From Nilaparvata lugens (Eukaryota > Arthropoda > Insecta > Hemiptera > Delphacidae): DNA of 64,000 bases. The stretch covers positions 52,360,149-52,424,148 of the forward strand of contig NC_052511.1 in NCBI RefSeq assembly GCF_014356525.2, read 5' to 3'. Below, one piece after another: positions 35,200-49,362 of this stretch. A program made the translations under genes and the position numbers. Each line of letters opens with the position of its first letter. Position 1 is the first letter of the stretch. A model generated the notes under the pieces. It saw nothing but the letters and a program-made list of their open reading frames with translations. It made no database searches and was not told where the DNA came from.

Positions 35200-35335
35200 C
35201 TTGCCCTATTACTATAGGTAAGGAAAGTATTGTTTCCGAAATAAATTAAGGTACCATACTCAATTCTATAAGTTCAAGGTCGAAAAAAAGTGGTTTTTGG
35301 GTAGTGTGTGTGTGTGTATCCATATTTATTCATTT
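35200..35335. mobile_element. Fragment of foldback-element end (family R), copy 1
   Basis: CTTGCCCTATTACTATAGGTA, then AAATTAAGGTACC and AAAAAAGTGGTTTTTGGGTA match 12613-12735. The second tandem unit repeats it at 37139-37270. Confidence 0.6.
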
Positions 35336-36304
35336 ATTCATCACATTGTGTACAAGTACTAACATGAGGAAAGGCACAACAGGCTCATGCCCAAAACTGC
35401 GTTTATCCAGCGTTTTTTAGCGTTTTCTCAGCTTTATCGAGAACAAATGAACAGAAAATGTTCAAATTTAGTACAGAAGCTCAGCTAGGGTGTAATAATG
35501 TTGTGTTAGAAGGAATTTGCAATAACGTCAAAGATACGCCCAAAATTAGCGTTTTTTTGCGCTTTCTCAGATTTATCGAAAACAAATGAACAGAAATTGC
35601 TCAAATTTAGTACAGAGCTGAGCTAGGGGGTGATAATGTTGTGTTAGAAGGAATTTGTAATAACGCAAAGACACGCCCAAAATCATCGTTTTTCCAGAGT
35701 ATTTTTGCGCTTTCTCAGCTTTATCGAGAACAAATGAACAAAACATGTTCAAATTTAGTACAGAAGCTCAGCTGGGGTGTAATAATGTTGTGTTAGAAGG
35801 AATTTGAAGAAACGCCAAAGATACGCCCAAAATTAGCGTTTTTGCGTTTTCTCAGTTCTTTCATCAAGTAATAGACAGAAAATGTTTACATTATGCAGGC
35901 AAGCGAAGCGAGCCAGCTGATCTCACTTTTGGACGATCCAGTCGGGTATCCAGGGGGCGGAGCCCCCTGGCTAGACGGATATGGCGAGCGAAGCGAGCCT
36001 GACGGCTAGTCAATAAATAAATACCCAACGTGCGAAGCTCTGTGCCCGAATATTTTCTCTCAAATCAGCAGTCAACAAACTTTGAAGTTTGATCAAAAAA
36101 TTTAACCGGATTTGAATTTAACTGGATTTTGTGCAACCAAAATGTTGCAAGATGTGAGATAATCAAACATCTAACCAATAAGAATAATAATTCGCAAACG
36201 TCGATAGAAGAATTCAGAGACATGACTGTACTGATGTGTGAGACGTCATGTGAAGAGGGTAAACAAACGCGGAAAAGAGCAACATGAACGAAAAAGATGA
36301 ATAA

Positions 36305-36375
36305 GTAGAAGAAGTAGAAGAAGAAGAAGAAGAAGAAGAAGAAGAAGGATAAAAAGAGGAAGAAGAAGAAGAGAG
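36305..36375. repeat. Short (GAA)n run
   Basis: GAA repeats within tandem unit 2; the equivalent run in unit 1 at 34399-34442 is shorter. Confidence 0.85.
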
Positions 36376-36682
36376 TGAGGCTGAAGAGTGATGTCTCAAG
36401 TGGAAAAGTAATGGAAAAATTCTACAAGCCGAGTTGTCGGTTCGTTTGCTTCCTGGCTGTAACTGTGCGTGCGGGAGTGAGCTGTTGAGTTTACGAATGA
36501 GAAAGAAGATATAGTAAATGAGAGAGAATGAGGAGGAGGGTTGTAGGAGGTGGATGAGGAAGAGGAGAAGCGGAGGAGAAGGGAAAGAAAAACGTAGAGA
36601 AGTTGAAGACTTAAAAGGGTCTGCTATGCATTTGAAGATATTTCTCTGTCAAATATTTTTCCTATGTAGTCAAGTAAGCTTC

Positions 36683-36978
36683 TTCTCCTTCTTCTTCTTC
36701 TTCTTCTTCTTCTCCTCCTTCTTCTTCTTCTTCTTCTTCTTCTTCTTCTCCTGTCTTCTTCTTCTTCTTCTCCTCCTTCTTCTTCTTCTTCTTCTTCTTC
36801 TTCTTCTTCTTCTCTTATCTTCTCTTCTTCTTCTTCTTCCTCTTCTCCTGTCTTCTTCTTCTTCTCCTCTTCTCCTGTCTTCTCTTCTTCTTCTTCTTCT
36901 TCTTCTTCTTCTTCTTCTTCTTCTTCTCTTCTTCTCCTTCTTCTCCATCTCCTTCTTTTTCTTCTCCTTCTTATTCTT
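36683..36978. repeat. (CTT)n pyrimidine array, copy 2
   Basis: Counterpart of 34748-35034, with a slightly different pattern of TCTCC and CTGTC interruptions. Confidence 0.9.
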
Positions 36979-37138
36979 CTAGGACCAATGAGAGAGAGCT
37001 CATAATCTCGCCAGTAATTCAGTTATTCCAAACAGCAAATTTTTTTATTTATATTTATATTTCTGTCTCTAATTATTCGTATTTCTTCATTGTATTCTCT
37101 AGATATTGACTCAAAACATATGAATTTATACATTTTTC

Positions 37139-37270
37139 AGTTTCCTTGCCCTATTACTATAGGTAAGGAAAGTATTGTTTCCGAAATAAATTAAGGTACC
37201 ATACTCAATTTCTATAAGTTTCAAGGTCGAAAAAAAGTGGTTTTTGGGTAGTGTGTGTGTGTGTATCCAT
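37139..37270. mobile_element. Fragment of foldback-element end (family R), copy 2
   Basis: Same content as 35200-35335. This copy has CCTTGCCCTATTAC intact where the first copy lost a base. Confidence 0.6.
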
Positions 37271-37442
37271 ATTATTCATTTATTCATCACATGTGTACAA
37301 GTACTTAACATGAGGAAAGGCACAACAGGCTCATGCCCAAAACTGTTGTCCCATTCCCAATTTATACTATAATGTCCAAATCAAAATGTTGGTTATATTA
37401 TATTAGGATATAAATGTAAATTATGATGTTTTGATAATTTTC

Positions 37443-37640
37443 ATAGAAATATAGTGCATCAGATTGAGCTAAGGCTAAGCACACCTGAGGAGGCGCGGCT
37501 TGGTGATTCAAAGTGTTGATCTTATGGAGATTGCCTTATCACACCGTTCCACGCCATGCCCGATTCAGTGTGTGTGAGTTCTTCCATTCAAACCAATAAG
37601 CAAGAAGCACCTGGCTGCATCGCGCCTCCTCAGGTGTGCA
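37443..37640. mobile_element. Inverted-repeat element with GCACACCTGAGGAGGCGCG arms
   Basis: GCACACCTGAGGAGGCGCG at about 37478-37496 is matched by CGCGCCTCCTCAGGTGTGC at 37621-37639. Arms of about 28 bp enclose about 125 bp, the size of a small MITE. Confidence 0.65.
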
Positions 37641-38250
37641 TCCAGCTAAAGTTTGTCATGAGATGCATTAACTATTTGGCGGTGCGAAGTTCGCCGGGCC
37701 AGCTAATGTCTATGTGGATGTGAAAAAATAAAACTATGTTTTTTCGATCGTTATTAGTAGTTTTATTCAAATTATGTACAAATTTTATGATACTAAAATG
37801 TTTTCAATGCATAGGTATTTCAATGTGGTAGGTAGTCGATCATGTTCTCAATATATTCTTCCCGAGATTTTCCACTGTTACAACGAACATAAACATATTT
37901 TATCTGGAACACTCCCAGAATAAACTATCACAGTGAAAGGAACAATTCCGCCTTTTTCAACTCCATTTGCAGATCTCCCTAAATTCGCTCTCAAGTCTCT
38001 AAATTTTCCCTCAGCACTCAGACATTTGCAAACAACTCTCCTGCTTTCCCGCTGATAGCCAAAAGTGCAATTTCTCACTGTAGGCGAAAGTGGGAGGGAA
38101 AGAGAAAGAAGAGAGAGGGAGAAGGAGTGAATGAAAGGAATAAGGTGATGATGCGTCATTCGTGAATTTCCTATCCCGTACGTGTATAAGCCAATTCTTT
38201 CCTTTATCATAATTATTATATATCAATTAATTCTGCGACAGTAATTCTCA
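37641..38250. other. Unassigned non-coding sequence
   Basis: No recognised gene. A 110-codon - strand frame (37878-38210) is low-complexity in part and matches nothing I know. Confidence 0.35.
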
Positions 38251-38410
38251 TCTATATATATAAAAGCGAAATGGCAATCACTCACTGACTGACTGACTGA
38301 CTGACTTACTCACTCACTCAGTCAGTAACTAAAAATCTACCGGACCAAAACGTTCAAATTTGGTAGATATGTCAGTTGGCCCTTTAGAGGGCACTAAGAA
38401 ATAAATCTTT
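38251..38410 (+). mobile_element. Family A element start, cut by assembly gap
   Basis: TCTATATATATAAAAGCGAA, the CACTCACTGACTGACTG tract and the CTACCGGACCAAAACGTTC block are the first 160 bases of the family A element. The sequence then enters the run of N. Confidence 0.65.
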
Positions 38411-38510
38411 NNNNNNNNNNNNNNNNNNNNNNNNNNNNNNNNNNNNNNNNNNNNNNNNNNNNNNNNNNNNNNNNNNNNNNNNNNNNNNNNNNNNNNNNNN
38501 NNNNNNNNNN
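38411..38510. other. Assembly gap, exactly 100 N
   Basis: One hundred N in a row is a standard placeholder for a gap of unknown size. The flanks are halves of two different repeats (family A start, GGCCGTCCACTG MITE), so repeats probably broke the assembly here. Upstream WDR13 exons could be missing in it. Confidence 0.99.
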
Positions 38511-38515
38511 AGTTT

Positions 38516-38740
38516 TAGGTTAGGAACACTTTGTTGTCTCAGCTCGACTGGATATAGCCGGAAAATCCTATTCAATTCGGATCGAAAAATCGATCGGCCG
38601 GAGACGGCCGTATGAACCTGTTGCGATGGATGAGCATCTATTCCTTTCTTTGTTGGGGGATCGTTCGGTCGCCTTCGGTAGTTTTCGGCCGATGCTAGTT
38701 CGGACGAAAGCGGTTCTAGTGGACGGCCCAACCAAGGGCC
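38516..38740 (-). mobile_element. GGCCGTCCACTG MITE fragment
   Basis: It matches the left third of 13847-14516 in reverse: CGATCGGCCGGAGACGGCCG-like block, TTCGGCCGATGCTAGTTCGG and the end GTTCTAGTGGACGGCCC. The other end would lie in or beyond the gap. Confidence 0.65.
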
Positions 38741-39967
38741 TTTAAGGTCCTTAAATAAATTGAACTGATTTCTTAGGTCCTTGGTCATACAACTATTGAG
38801 TACATTGGAAGTGTTCTCATTCAAGATCGTTGAGAATTGATCACTTTTATTTATTCATTCTTTATTGATTTATACAATAAGTACATAATCACAAAGATAG
38901 GGAGAGAAAAAATAAAGGCAACCTTGTGCTATTCCTCTCCCAAATTTAGATAGGGTTACACATAGTCCGAAATAGGTTAAGTCTGTAGTATTATAATTAT
39001 CTTTAATCAATAATTGGTGGGGAAACCCCCATTTATGCAATATGAATGGAAACATTATGCCCAATTTGATCTCGCTTGTGGAATTTTGACTGCACATTTT
39101 TTGCACAATTAGGGAAGTTGGATACATTGTATTATATCCTAATTCTTTATGAAAAATTAAAGGGATGATGTGGAGGCCAACTATTAAACTCATAATCATA
39201 CCTTAACTCTGACGTAACCCAACTGTTGTAGCTGATTTTTTTAACACTTGAATTATTCTTGATTATTGAACTATCATAAAAACATTCGAGCTTGCAAAAA
39301 TTCTGCATTTTGCTAAGAAATAATACAGCTGACAAACTCATGAATAGAAATATTGAACCATATGGATTCAATTTTCTAAGTTTCATTCTTGTCAATTCAA
39401 TTTTAATAATTACCGAAAACTACACATCTCAAGATTGGAAATATACAGTGTATATGTAGGCATTTGAGACGCATTAGTATATATTTGTTGTGTATCTGCC
39501 ATATGCTAATAAAAAATAATTCATTATGTCATATACAGTGCACAAGAATACATACATAAATCTTTTATGCTATAGGACTAAAAATCAGTTTACAAAAAAA
39601 TAGATATTGCATTATCTACCAAGAATACTATTACTAGGTCATACTAAATTTGTAGAAAATTTGTAATTCATATATTATTTAATAACAAACAAACCACGAC
39701 ACAGCCACCAACCGATGGCCCAAAAAACTATACAAAATATAGTCCCAAAAACATAATGATTTGCACCAAAACAACAACAATAAAGGAAAATGTCCATATA
39801 ATTTTAGACTTGTGTGTGGGACGAGTACCATTATACTGATTTGATAGATTGATTTGAACTATAACTTCCATTGTTTTCTGTAACAGGTGTCCTAATGGAT
39901 GAATGTGATTTTTAGGGCACAATACAGTTACCTGATCAATTTATTGAATATTTCTGATATTTCTCAG
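38741..39967. other. Non-coding, probably WDR13 intron
   Basis: AT-rich sequence without recognised repeats or coding segments. The preceding WDR13 exon must lie further left or in the gap; I could not find it. The polypyrimidine-rich TGATATTTCTCAG closes the region as a splice acceptor. Confidence 0.5.
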
Positions 39968-43606
<3,639 letters not shown>

Positions 43607-43730
43607 CTCTGTTAGCAACCAGCGACCTGCAGGGCTTGGTCATTGTGTGGAGCCGGGAGAAGAAGTAGCTCTGTTAGCAACCAGCGACCTGCAGGGCTTG
43701 GTCATTGTGTGGAGCCGGGAGAAGAAGTAG
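43607..43730 (+). repeat. Two extra tandem copies of the last 62 bp of WDR13 coding sequence
   Basis: Units 43607-43668 and 43669-43730 are identical to each other and differ from the functional unit at two sites (AGTGAC to AGCGAC, silent; CTTGTG to ATTGTG, Leu to Ile). Each preserves LLATSD..GLVIVWSREKK and its TAG in a continuous 62-bp period, so they lie in the 3' untranslated region. They are in different frames relative to one another because 62 is not a multiple of three. Confidence 0.95.
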
Positions 43731-43821
43731 AGGGATGGCTAGACAGAGTACAGTGGACAAGAGGATAGAAGGAGTACAGTGGAGGAGGTTAAGAGCAGTG
43801 CGCTGACAAGAGTATTGCTAT

Positions 43822-43945
43822 AGTGAGGTCCATGTTATAATGACAGTGTTTGATTAGCAATGGTATTGCTATCCTTGTCTATCATTCAACAAAGCGGATA
43901 GCGCTATCTCTTCTCGCTTTGCTCTGTTGCCGGATCGGCTTTTAA
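43822..43945 (+). mobile_element. Family M MITE fragment after WDR13
   Basis: TATAGTGAGGTCCATGTTAT, the TATCATTCAACAAAGCGGAT block and GATAGCGCTATCTCTTCTC, as at 26690. It sits about 215 bp after the stop. An AATAAA lies just beyond it at 43958-43963 and could serve as the WDR13 poly(A) signal. Confidence 0.6.
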
Positions 43946-43989
43946 CAATGTCGAATTAATAAAATAAAAATATTATTTTTATTTATAAT

Positions 43990-44166
43990 ACACACCAGTT
44001 AGTCAAAACAAGACAAGACACGTTCAGTCAAAATAATTCACATAGTTGCTTTTGAAGATATGTCTAATTGCAATGACTAATCAGTGTGAGTTGCGCCACA
44101 ATCAGCTATGTGAAGTATTGTGACTAAACGTGTCTTATCTTGTCTTGACTAACTGGTGTGTGCCTA
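43990..44166. mobile_element. MITE with CACACCAGTTAGTCAAAACA ends
   Basis: CACACCAGTTAGTCAAAACA at the left and TTGACTAACTGGTGTGTGCC at the right are inverted, and GACACGTT...TCA / AACGTGTC blocks mirror inside. A second copy is at 58107-58308 in a channel intron. Confidence 0.75.
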
Positions 44167-44575
44167 AAGGTGCGTACCGATATACGCGCCGCGAACATGA
44201 GCAATTCACTTTTAAACAGCTGATGCCAAGCTGTATTTTTACAGAAACGGTAAGATACAGATATAAAAATGCGTAAATTTGTACGCACCTTAAGGAGTGA
44301 ATGAAGTTATGATTCAACGCGGAAGATATTTTGTCTGAGGTCTCACTGAAACAGAATACTAAAGTTCTACTTTATTTTCAGTCACGGTACTTGAAACTTT
44401 TCTGTATTATGCAGATGTGAATAAATTGGAAGTTGCATTTGTTCAAATACTAATTAATGAAAAATATTATTAAAATAAAATCCCAATTAAATGCTGTAAA
44501 TCATCCCGAAGAATTCTGCTACTGTAAATATTGACAACAGGGCTAACAGCTAGATGGAAATTCAATGAGCTCTAC

Positions 44576-44795
44576 TATAGTGAGAGGTCCACGTTATAAT
44601 GACAGTATTTGAACAACTTTGGTTCTGCTATCCTTGTCAATCATTCGACAAAACCGGTGGTACTATCCTTTTCTAGGTCCACAACGATGCCAATTATGTT
44701 TTTGAAAGTGTAGAAATATGATTAATTAACGCAGAGAATCGGCATCGCTATTCTTCTATCTTCATCCACTGTCATTATAACGTGGACCTCACTAT
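44576..44795. mobile_element. Family M MITE, complete
   Basis: Palindromic ends TATAGTGAGAGGTCCACGTT and AACGTGGACCTCACTATA, about 220 bp. This is the best full copy of the family seen as fragments at 1945, 26690 and 43822. Confidence 0.75.
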
Positions 44796-44812
44796 ATACA
44801 AAAGTTATTTGT

Positions 44813-45362
44813 CAAGGTCTATAAAATACAGGTCGTGACGCAATCCCGTGATGCATTGCAAAATCGCCATTCTATGGTGTTCTAGTTCACCAATTTTAAA
44901 ATTATCATCTGTTATCATTATAGATTAAACAACATGATGTGTTATATTGTTAAAGGGATATTGCTTGGCTTTGAATTGTGAAATAAATTCTTCCACAGAA
45001 TAATAGTATTTAGATTCAAACTAGGAACTGAATTTTTGATCTTTAGATTGGGAACTTCAAACTCTTTTTGAGGTTAGCCTTTTTTCGCAATGCCTTATGA
45101 ATCATAAAAAGTTACAAGAATAAGAACAATTTTTATGATAAAAAAATGCATTATTGAACCATTCATTATTGAAATTTAATTATTGAAAAATCAAAAACCT
45201 GAATTTACATATTATCTGAACCAGAATATTGTTTTTAAAAAGCATAATGCATGATTTTGTTATGAGCAGATTGGAATATTTCAAATGTACCGCCATGAAG
45301 ACCCCACATAATGGCCGCTCCATAAGGAACACGAGTGTCATGACCTGTATTTATAGACCTTG
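44813..45362 (-). mobile_element. Family N element, copy 2
   Basis: Reverse of 2003-2546 with the ends CAAGGTCTAT and ATAGACCTTG. The shared internal segment around ATGGCCGCTCCATAAGGAAC is more conserved than the rest. Confidence 0.65.
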
Positions 45363-45540
45363 CATATTTGTCAGCCCGAGAACAAATTCGATTAGAACAA
45401 GTTCCCGGGCTGACAAATAATTTTTGTATGGTAGCGCTCCTTGAATTTCCATCTAGCTGTTTACCCTTTTGACAATATTTGCAGTAGCAGAAGTCTTCGG
45501 GGTGATTAATAGCATTTAATTGGGACTGTATTATGCTTTG

Positions 45541-46009
45541 AAACAAGAATTTTTTGTCATGATTGATTGGTTTGATTTTGTCATCATCTAAGAAGGCATC
45601 ATTGATTGGTACCAAAATTATAATGTATTAAAGCTTCATTCTTAGAACATCAGTTTTATTTCACCATCTATTCAAATTCATAATTGTATAGTAAGCCTAG
45701 ATTGTAGGTGATTTTCTGTATAAAATACTCATTAATAGAATATAACAATTAGGAATCGTGATGGACTTTATTATTTTTAGTAAAAATGTATGAATTTATA
45801 GACTATACTTCATGTATTATTTGTTACCATATTTTTCGTACTTTTAGACGTGATATTATTTATTCAAATAAATTAATTGTTATCTAAATGTATATGGTGA
45901 TCATTATTCCCACTTCTGTATTCACATTATTTATTCATTTTGAAAAAAAATGGAAGAGAATATTTTTGTATTCATTGTACAAGATGGTTCATAATTCACT
46001 ACAAATGAG
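45541..46009. other. Unassigned AT-rich sequence
   Basis: No gene or clear repeat arm is visible. Confidence 0.35.
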
Positions 46010-46640
46010 GTTATGTAGCATGATCTTTATCATGATAGTGAATTTAGGCCAACTGTATAATATGACTTTGAACATAATTATTCTCTCTCAAATCATCATA
46101 AATAGCAAGGGTTACTTTTAGTTATAAGAATAAAAGGAGTCTGATTAGATCTCTACATAATTATAAGAATTATGTAGTCTGATCTTTATTATGATAGTGA
46201 CTTTAAGGTCAACTGTATAATATGACTTTGAACATAATTTATTCTCTTTTGAACCATCATTATAGCAAGGGATACTTTTTGTAATAAGAATAAAAGAAGT
46301 GGAAAGTGTAGGTGCTTCAAAAAAGGTTACTATTTTCTCTGGATCTTATTTTATTCGAATTCAGTTAGAAATTATTGATCTGAAGACATTGCAACCATCA
46401 TAAACTTTAATCGTAGATCATTTATCATTTAAGATTCAATCATAAGATCACTTAGACTAAGACATTAGTCATAAGCATAAGGTAACATCATTAGGTTACT
46501 ATTTTCATTTTATTTTCTCTGGATCTTATTTTATTCGAATTCAGTTAGAAAATGATCTAAGACATTGCAACCATCATAAACTTTAAATCGTATCATTTAT
46601 TATTTAAGTTACATAAAACATTAATCATAAGGTATATTCA
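46010..46640. repeat. Two imperfect tandem duplications
   Basis: About 46015-46140 is repeated at 46165-46300 (ATGTAG.CTGATCTTTAT, CTGTATAATATGACTTTGAA). About 46325-46490 is repeated at 46494-46640 (TCTCTGGATCTTATTTTATT, GACATTGCAACCATCATAAA). Non-coding. Confidence 0.75.
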
Positions 46641-46707
46641 TTCACCTCCACCACAATAACTATCCTGTCACTGTTTAATAAAATGATTAGTCATAAATTG
46701 AATGAAT

Positions 46708-46819
46708 CTTCCGGTCTTTCTAAGTATCAATAAATCTGTGGTTTTTTGACAATTTCTTAGTCTTTTTTATTCAATATGAATAATTACCTCAATATCAACT
46801 TCTCAACTACACAAAAAGT
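46708..46819. mobile_element. Family Q MITE, right half
   Basis: CCGGTCTTTCTAAGTATCAA, GTTTTTTGACAATTTCTTAG and the end CTCAACTACACAAAAAG correspond to half of the palindrome at 54229-54472. Confidence 0.65.
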
Positions 46820-46949
46820 TAGTCATAAATAGCATGAAGTTTCAACACTCGAATGAAACTTCGTCAATGCCACGAGAATTCAATCTCGATTTAAATTCAA
46901 CTGGCTTTTGTGCAACCGGGCCATAGTCTTGAATTTCTCCTTAAATTAC

Positions 46950-47154
46950 GAACTGCTATATGTCTGTCTTCGCTTACAACACGGAAGGTAGAAGACCTCC
47001 TGGTAGACCAACGTTGAGGTGGATGGATGCAGTTGCCGGAGATGCAAGAGTTGTTGAGGTCAAGAATTGGAGGCGAGCTGCCATGGATAGAATAGAATGG
47101 AGGCAAATGTTAGAGGAGGCCAAGATCCGCTTTGGATTGTCGAGCCATTGATGA
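46950..47154 (+). pseudogene. RTE-type LINE ORF2 C-terminal fragment
   Basis: A + strand frame reads EGRRPPGRPTLRWMDAVAGD, NWRRAAMDRIEWRQMLEEAK and RFGL before a stop. The G(R)RP.GRP.LRW.D and NWR..A.DR..WR..(E)EAK pattern is the usual end of RTE/CR1-like reverse transcriptase ORFs. It is about 60 codons long, 5'-truncated, without RT motifs, and followed by a short GATGAT tail. Confidence 0.65.
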
Positions 47155-47160
47155 TGATAT

Positions 47161-47520
47161 GTCTATCTTCTCAAACTGTAGCTACTGCATCAGTTATCCT
47201 GGTTTTAAGCTCCTCAATATCAAGTGCTAAGGGAGGAACATAAACACGATCTTTAACGATGTTTCTCCCTTGATATTGATAAGCTAAAATCCAGGATAAC
47301 TGATGCAGTAGCTACAGTCTGAGAAGACATCTTGCGACAGTCTGGGATGGATTTGGCTACCGAATAGATGTCGTCGGAGCCTCAAAAGGAGGACTTATAA
47401 TACATCATCATAAACTTGATACTTCTGTGAGTAATTTGATGTAAAATTGGTCTGTGTACACAAATTTTAAAAATAAATATAACTGTTTAAAATTGGGTCG
47501 TTATTTTTGAAACACCGGTA
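47161..47520 (+). pseudogene. Broken mariner-like transposase C-terminus with inverted repeat
   Basis: From about 47258 the + strand reads LDIDKLKSRITDAVATV, an in-frame TGA, EDILRQ, then after a frameshift WDGFGYRIDVVGASKGGLII. This resembles the I..AVATVT.D.L...W.ELGYR.DVCR end of insect mariner-type transposases, and the downstream GTTATTTTTGAAACACCGGT resembles such an element's terminal repeat. The first part (47165-47210) is an inverted copy of 47280-47330, so the gene end has been folded back on itself. Catalytic residues are not in view; it is dead. Confidence 0.5.
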
Positions 47521-47607
47521 TAATGTAGTTGACACAGAATAAAACCAATTGTTCTAATAATATTTTATTCACATTATTTAAGAAAATACAGGTTAGTAGG
47601 TCACATT

Positions 47608-48121
47608 GAAATCAAACTTAAATATCATGAAGGTAGAACAATATTCATGAGAGGTTGCCAGTTTAGTAAAACATATTTAAACTAAAGTAGATGATCTCTT
47701 GATCCATTCCGAGAGCTGCGATTTATTAGAATAATACATAGAAAAAGTGTTCTAATATTGAAATTCTCTTGCAGTGATTAAAATCAAACTTAATATCATG
47801 AAGGTAGAACAATATTCATTAGAGGTTGACAGTTTAGTAAAACATATTTAACTGAAGGTGATGATCTCTTGATCCATTCAGAGCTGCGATTTATTAGAAT
47901 AAATTACATAGAAAAAGTGTTGTAATATTGAAATTCTCTTGCGGTGATTAAAATCAAACTTAAATATCATGAAGGTAGAACAATATTCATTAGAGGTTGA
48001 CAGTTTAGTAAAACATATTGAAATTAAAGGTGATGATCTCTTGATCCATTCAGAGCTGCGATTTATTAGAATAAATTACATAGAAAAAGTGTTATAAATA
48101 TTGAAATTCTCTTGCGGTGAT
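47608..48121. repeat. Three-copy tandem repeat of about 170 bp
   Basis: Units start near 47608, 47781 and 47950, each with CATGAAGGTAGAACAATATT, GATGATCTCTTGATCCATTC and GAAATTCTCTTGC.GTGATT. Differences are single bases and short indels. Non-coding. Confidence 0.85.
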
Positions 48122-48625
48122 TGAAAAGATCGTTCCATCAGACAAATTTATCATTCCAGCAGAATAAGAAACAAATTCATTCAATAAAAATAAATTATTT
48201 TCTTTTTGAAAACTGAGTTCCACTATTGGATGATATCTTCAATATTCAACCTCCAGTATCTTCAAACTTTGCACAATATTATAGTATTGAATTTTTTGAT
48301 CCAATTTCTATAAATTTCTATGAGAAATCAATAATTATTTTCCCCTTTCTGTTGAGGTGGAATTTCAAGGAGGTATATTCAGTGATATCTCAAATTTGGA
48401 GCTACAACGGATGAGACAGACGCATATAAAAAATTGACAAACTATTTACAAGGTGATAGTATATAGTAATTTAACGAGCTAATCTACTTTTATTGTGAAA
48501 ATTATAAGTAGCTTTTGACTAGTCACAATATCTATTTGAAAACAAAGTACCCTATAACCAATTAATATTATGTAACTGTACAGTAAATCTTTTGACACTT
48601 CAATAACATTGCCCTTTCTTAATTA
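48122..48625. other. Unassigned AT-rich sequence
   Basis: A 62-codon frame at 48226-48414 has no recognised features. I see nothing else. Confidence 0.35.
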
Positions 48626-49193
48626 AGCTGGGTTTACACCAAAGTGATTAACAAAAGGTTAATAACTTAATCCTCATGGATTCTATTAGATTAAACGGAA
48701 CTTGACAAACACATATGTTCATTATGTGTATGATAAGTTATGTTCAATCCAATAGAATCTATCAAAACTAGTAGTTCTGTGAACAGTAGACCTCACGCAG
48801 TATTTTCATCCACAAGTACCTGATTGAAACTATAGACCTTATGGAAATACAGCAATAGCCTGGCTTCTCCACACATCTGTGTAATCACTTGTCAGCTGAT
48901 TTATGATGAATAATTCTATAGTTCGATTTTCACGGTAATATTGGTGTATGGAGGAGGCTCCTTTCTCCTTTTAATATTATATCCTTGTAATGCAAAATTT
49001 CCAAAAACCTTGTATAGGCCTATACGTCGACGCGCAATTAAAAATGAACATAGGCCTACCTGTCAAATTTATTGAAAATCTATTACCAATGCCAAACCGT
49101 CGACTTGAATCTTGGACCTCACTTCGCTCGGTCAATTAAGTTACCGTTTTAACATTTTGTTCATAATTTTGGTGTAAACCCAGCTTTACTCAA
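48626..49193. mobile_element. Family D MITE interrupted by a family B element
   Basis: The left part ends at about 48777 (AAGCTGGGTTTACACCAAAG ... TCCAATAGAATCTATCAAAA) and the right part resumes at 49137 (AACATTTTGTTCATAATTTT, GGTGTAAACCCAGCTTTA). Joining them gives a palindrome like 16789-16975. Confidence 0.7.
48778..49136 (+). mobile_element. Compact complete family B element
   Basis: CTAGTAGTTCTGTGAACAGT to ACCTCACTTCGCTCGGTCAA, 359 bp, inserted into a MITE of known structure, so both borders can be read. Reading the - strand, the element ends GTTCACAGAAC-TACTAG and the next host bases are TT, as reported for DINE-1/INE-1 insertions. It lacks the octamer array. It is the best reference copy of the family in this window. 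Confidence 0.7.
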
Positions 49194-49362
49194 CTGGTAC
49201 ATTTAAACTCATCAATAACAAGTCATATACATGCATTTAAACTTTAATATTTCTTTATAAAATTCAACACATATATGTCTACATTCACAATTATTTCTCC
49301 ATAGAATTCACACAATTTTAGCTGTACAATAAATATTTTGACACTTCAATAACATTGCACTC

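Larger units (their letters stand above)
33490..37342. repeat. Direct tandem duplication of a roughly 1.9-kb mosaic unit
   Basis: Copy 1 is 33490 to about 35392, copy 2 about 35393-37342. Each has the 3' part of a family A element, about 300 bp of other sequence, a short GAA run, a GAGA-rich stretch, a long CTT array, and a fragment of the foldback-element end with a GT run. The junction shows a short shared word (GCCCAAAA.CTG). Single-base indels in one copy or the other look like sequencing or recent drift differences. Confidence 0.85.
44474..45540. mobile_element. Family O inverted-repeat element holding two nested MITEs
   Basis: The left arm (CCAATTAAATGCTGTAAATC, TATTGACAACAGGGCTAACA) and right arm (AGCTGTTTACCCTTTTGACA, TAGCATTTAATTGGG) are inverted parts of one element, complete without these insertions at 55430-55708. 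Between them lie a family M MITE (44576-44795) and a family N element (44813-45362). A 57-bp hairpin TTTGTCAGCCCGAGAAC ... GTTCCCGGGCTGACAAA lies at 45367-45420. Confidence 0.65.

Noticed and set aside
46897..47106. - strand frame of 69 codons opposite the LINE fragment
   Set aside because: Antisense shadow of the RTE-type reading frame on the + strand.
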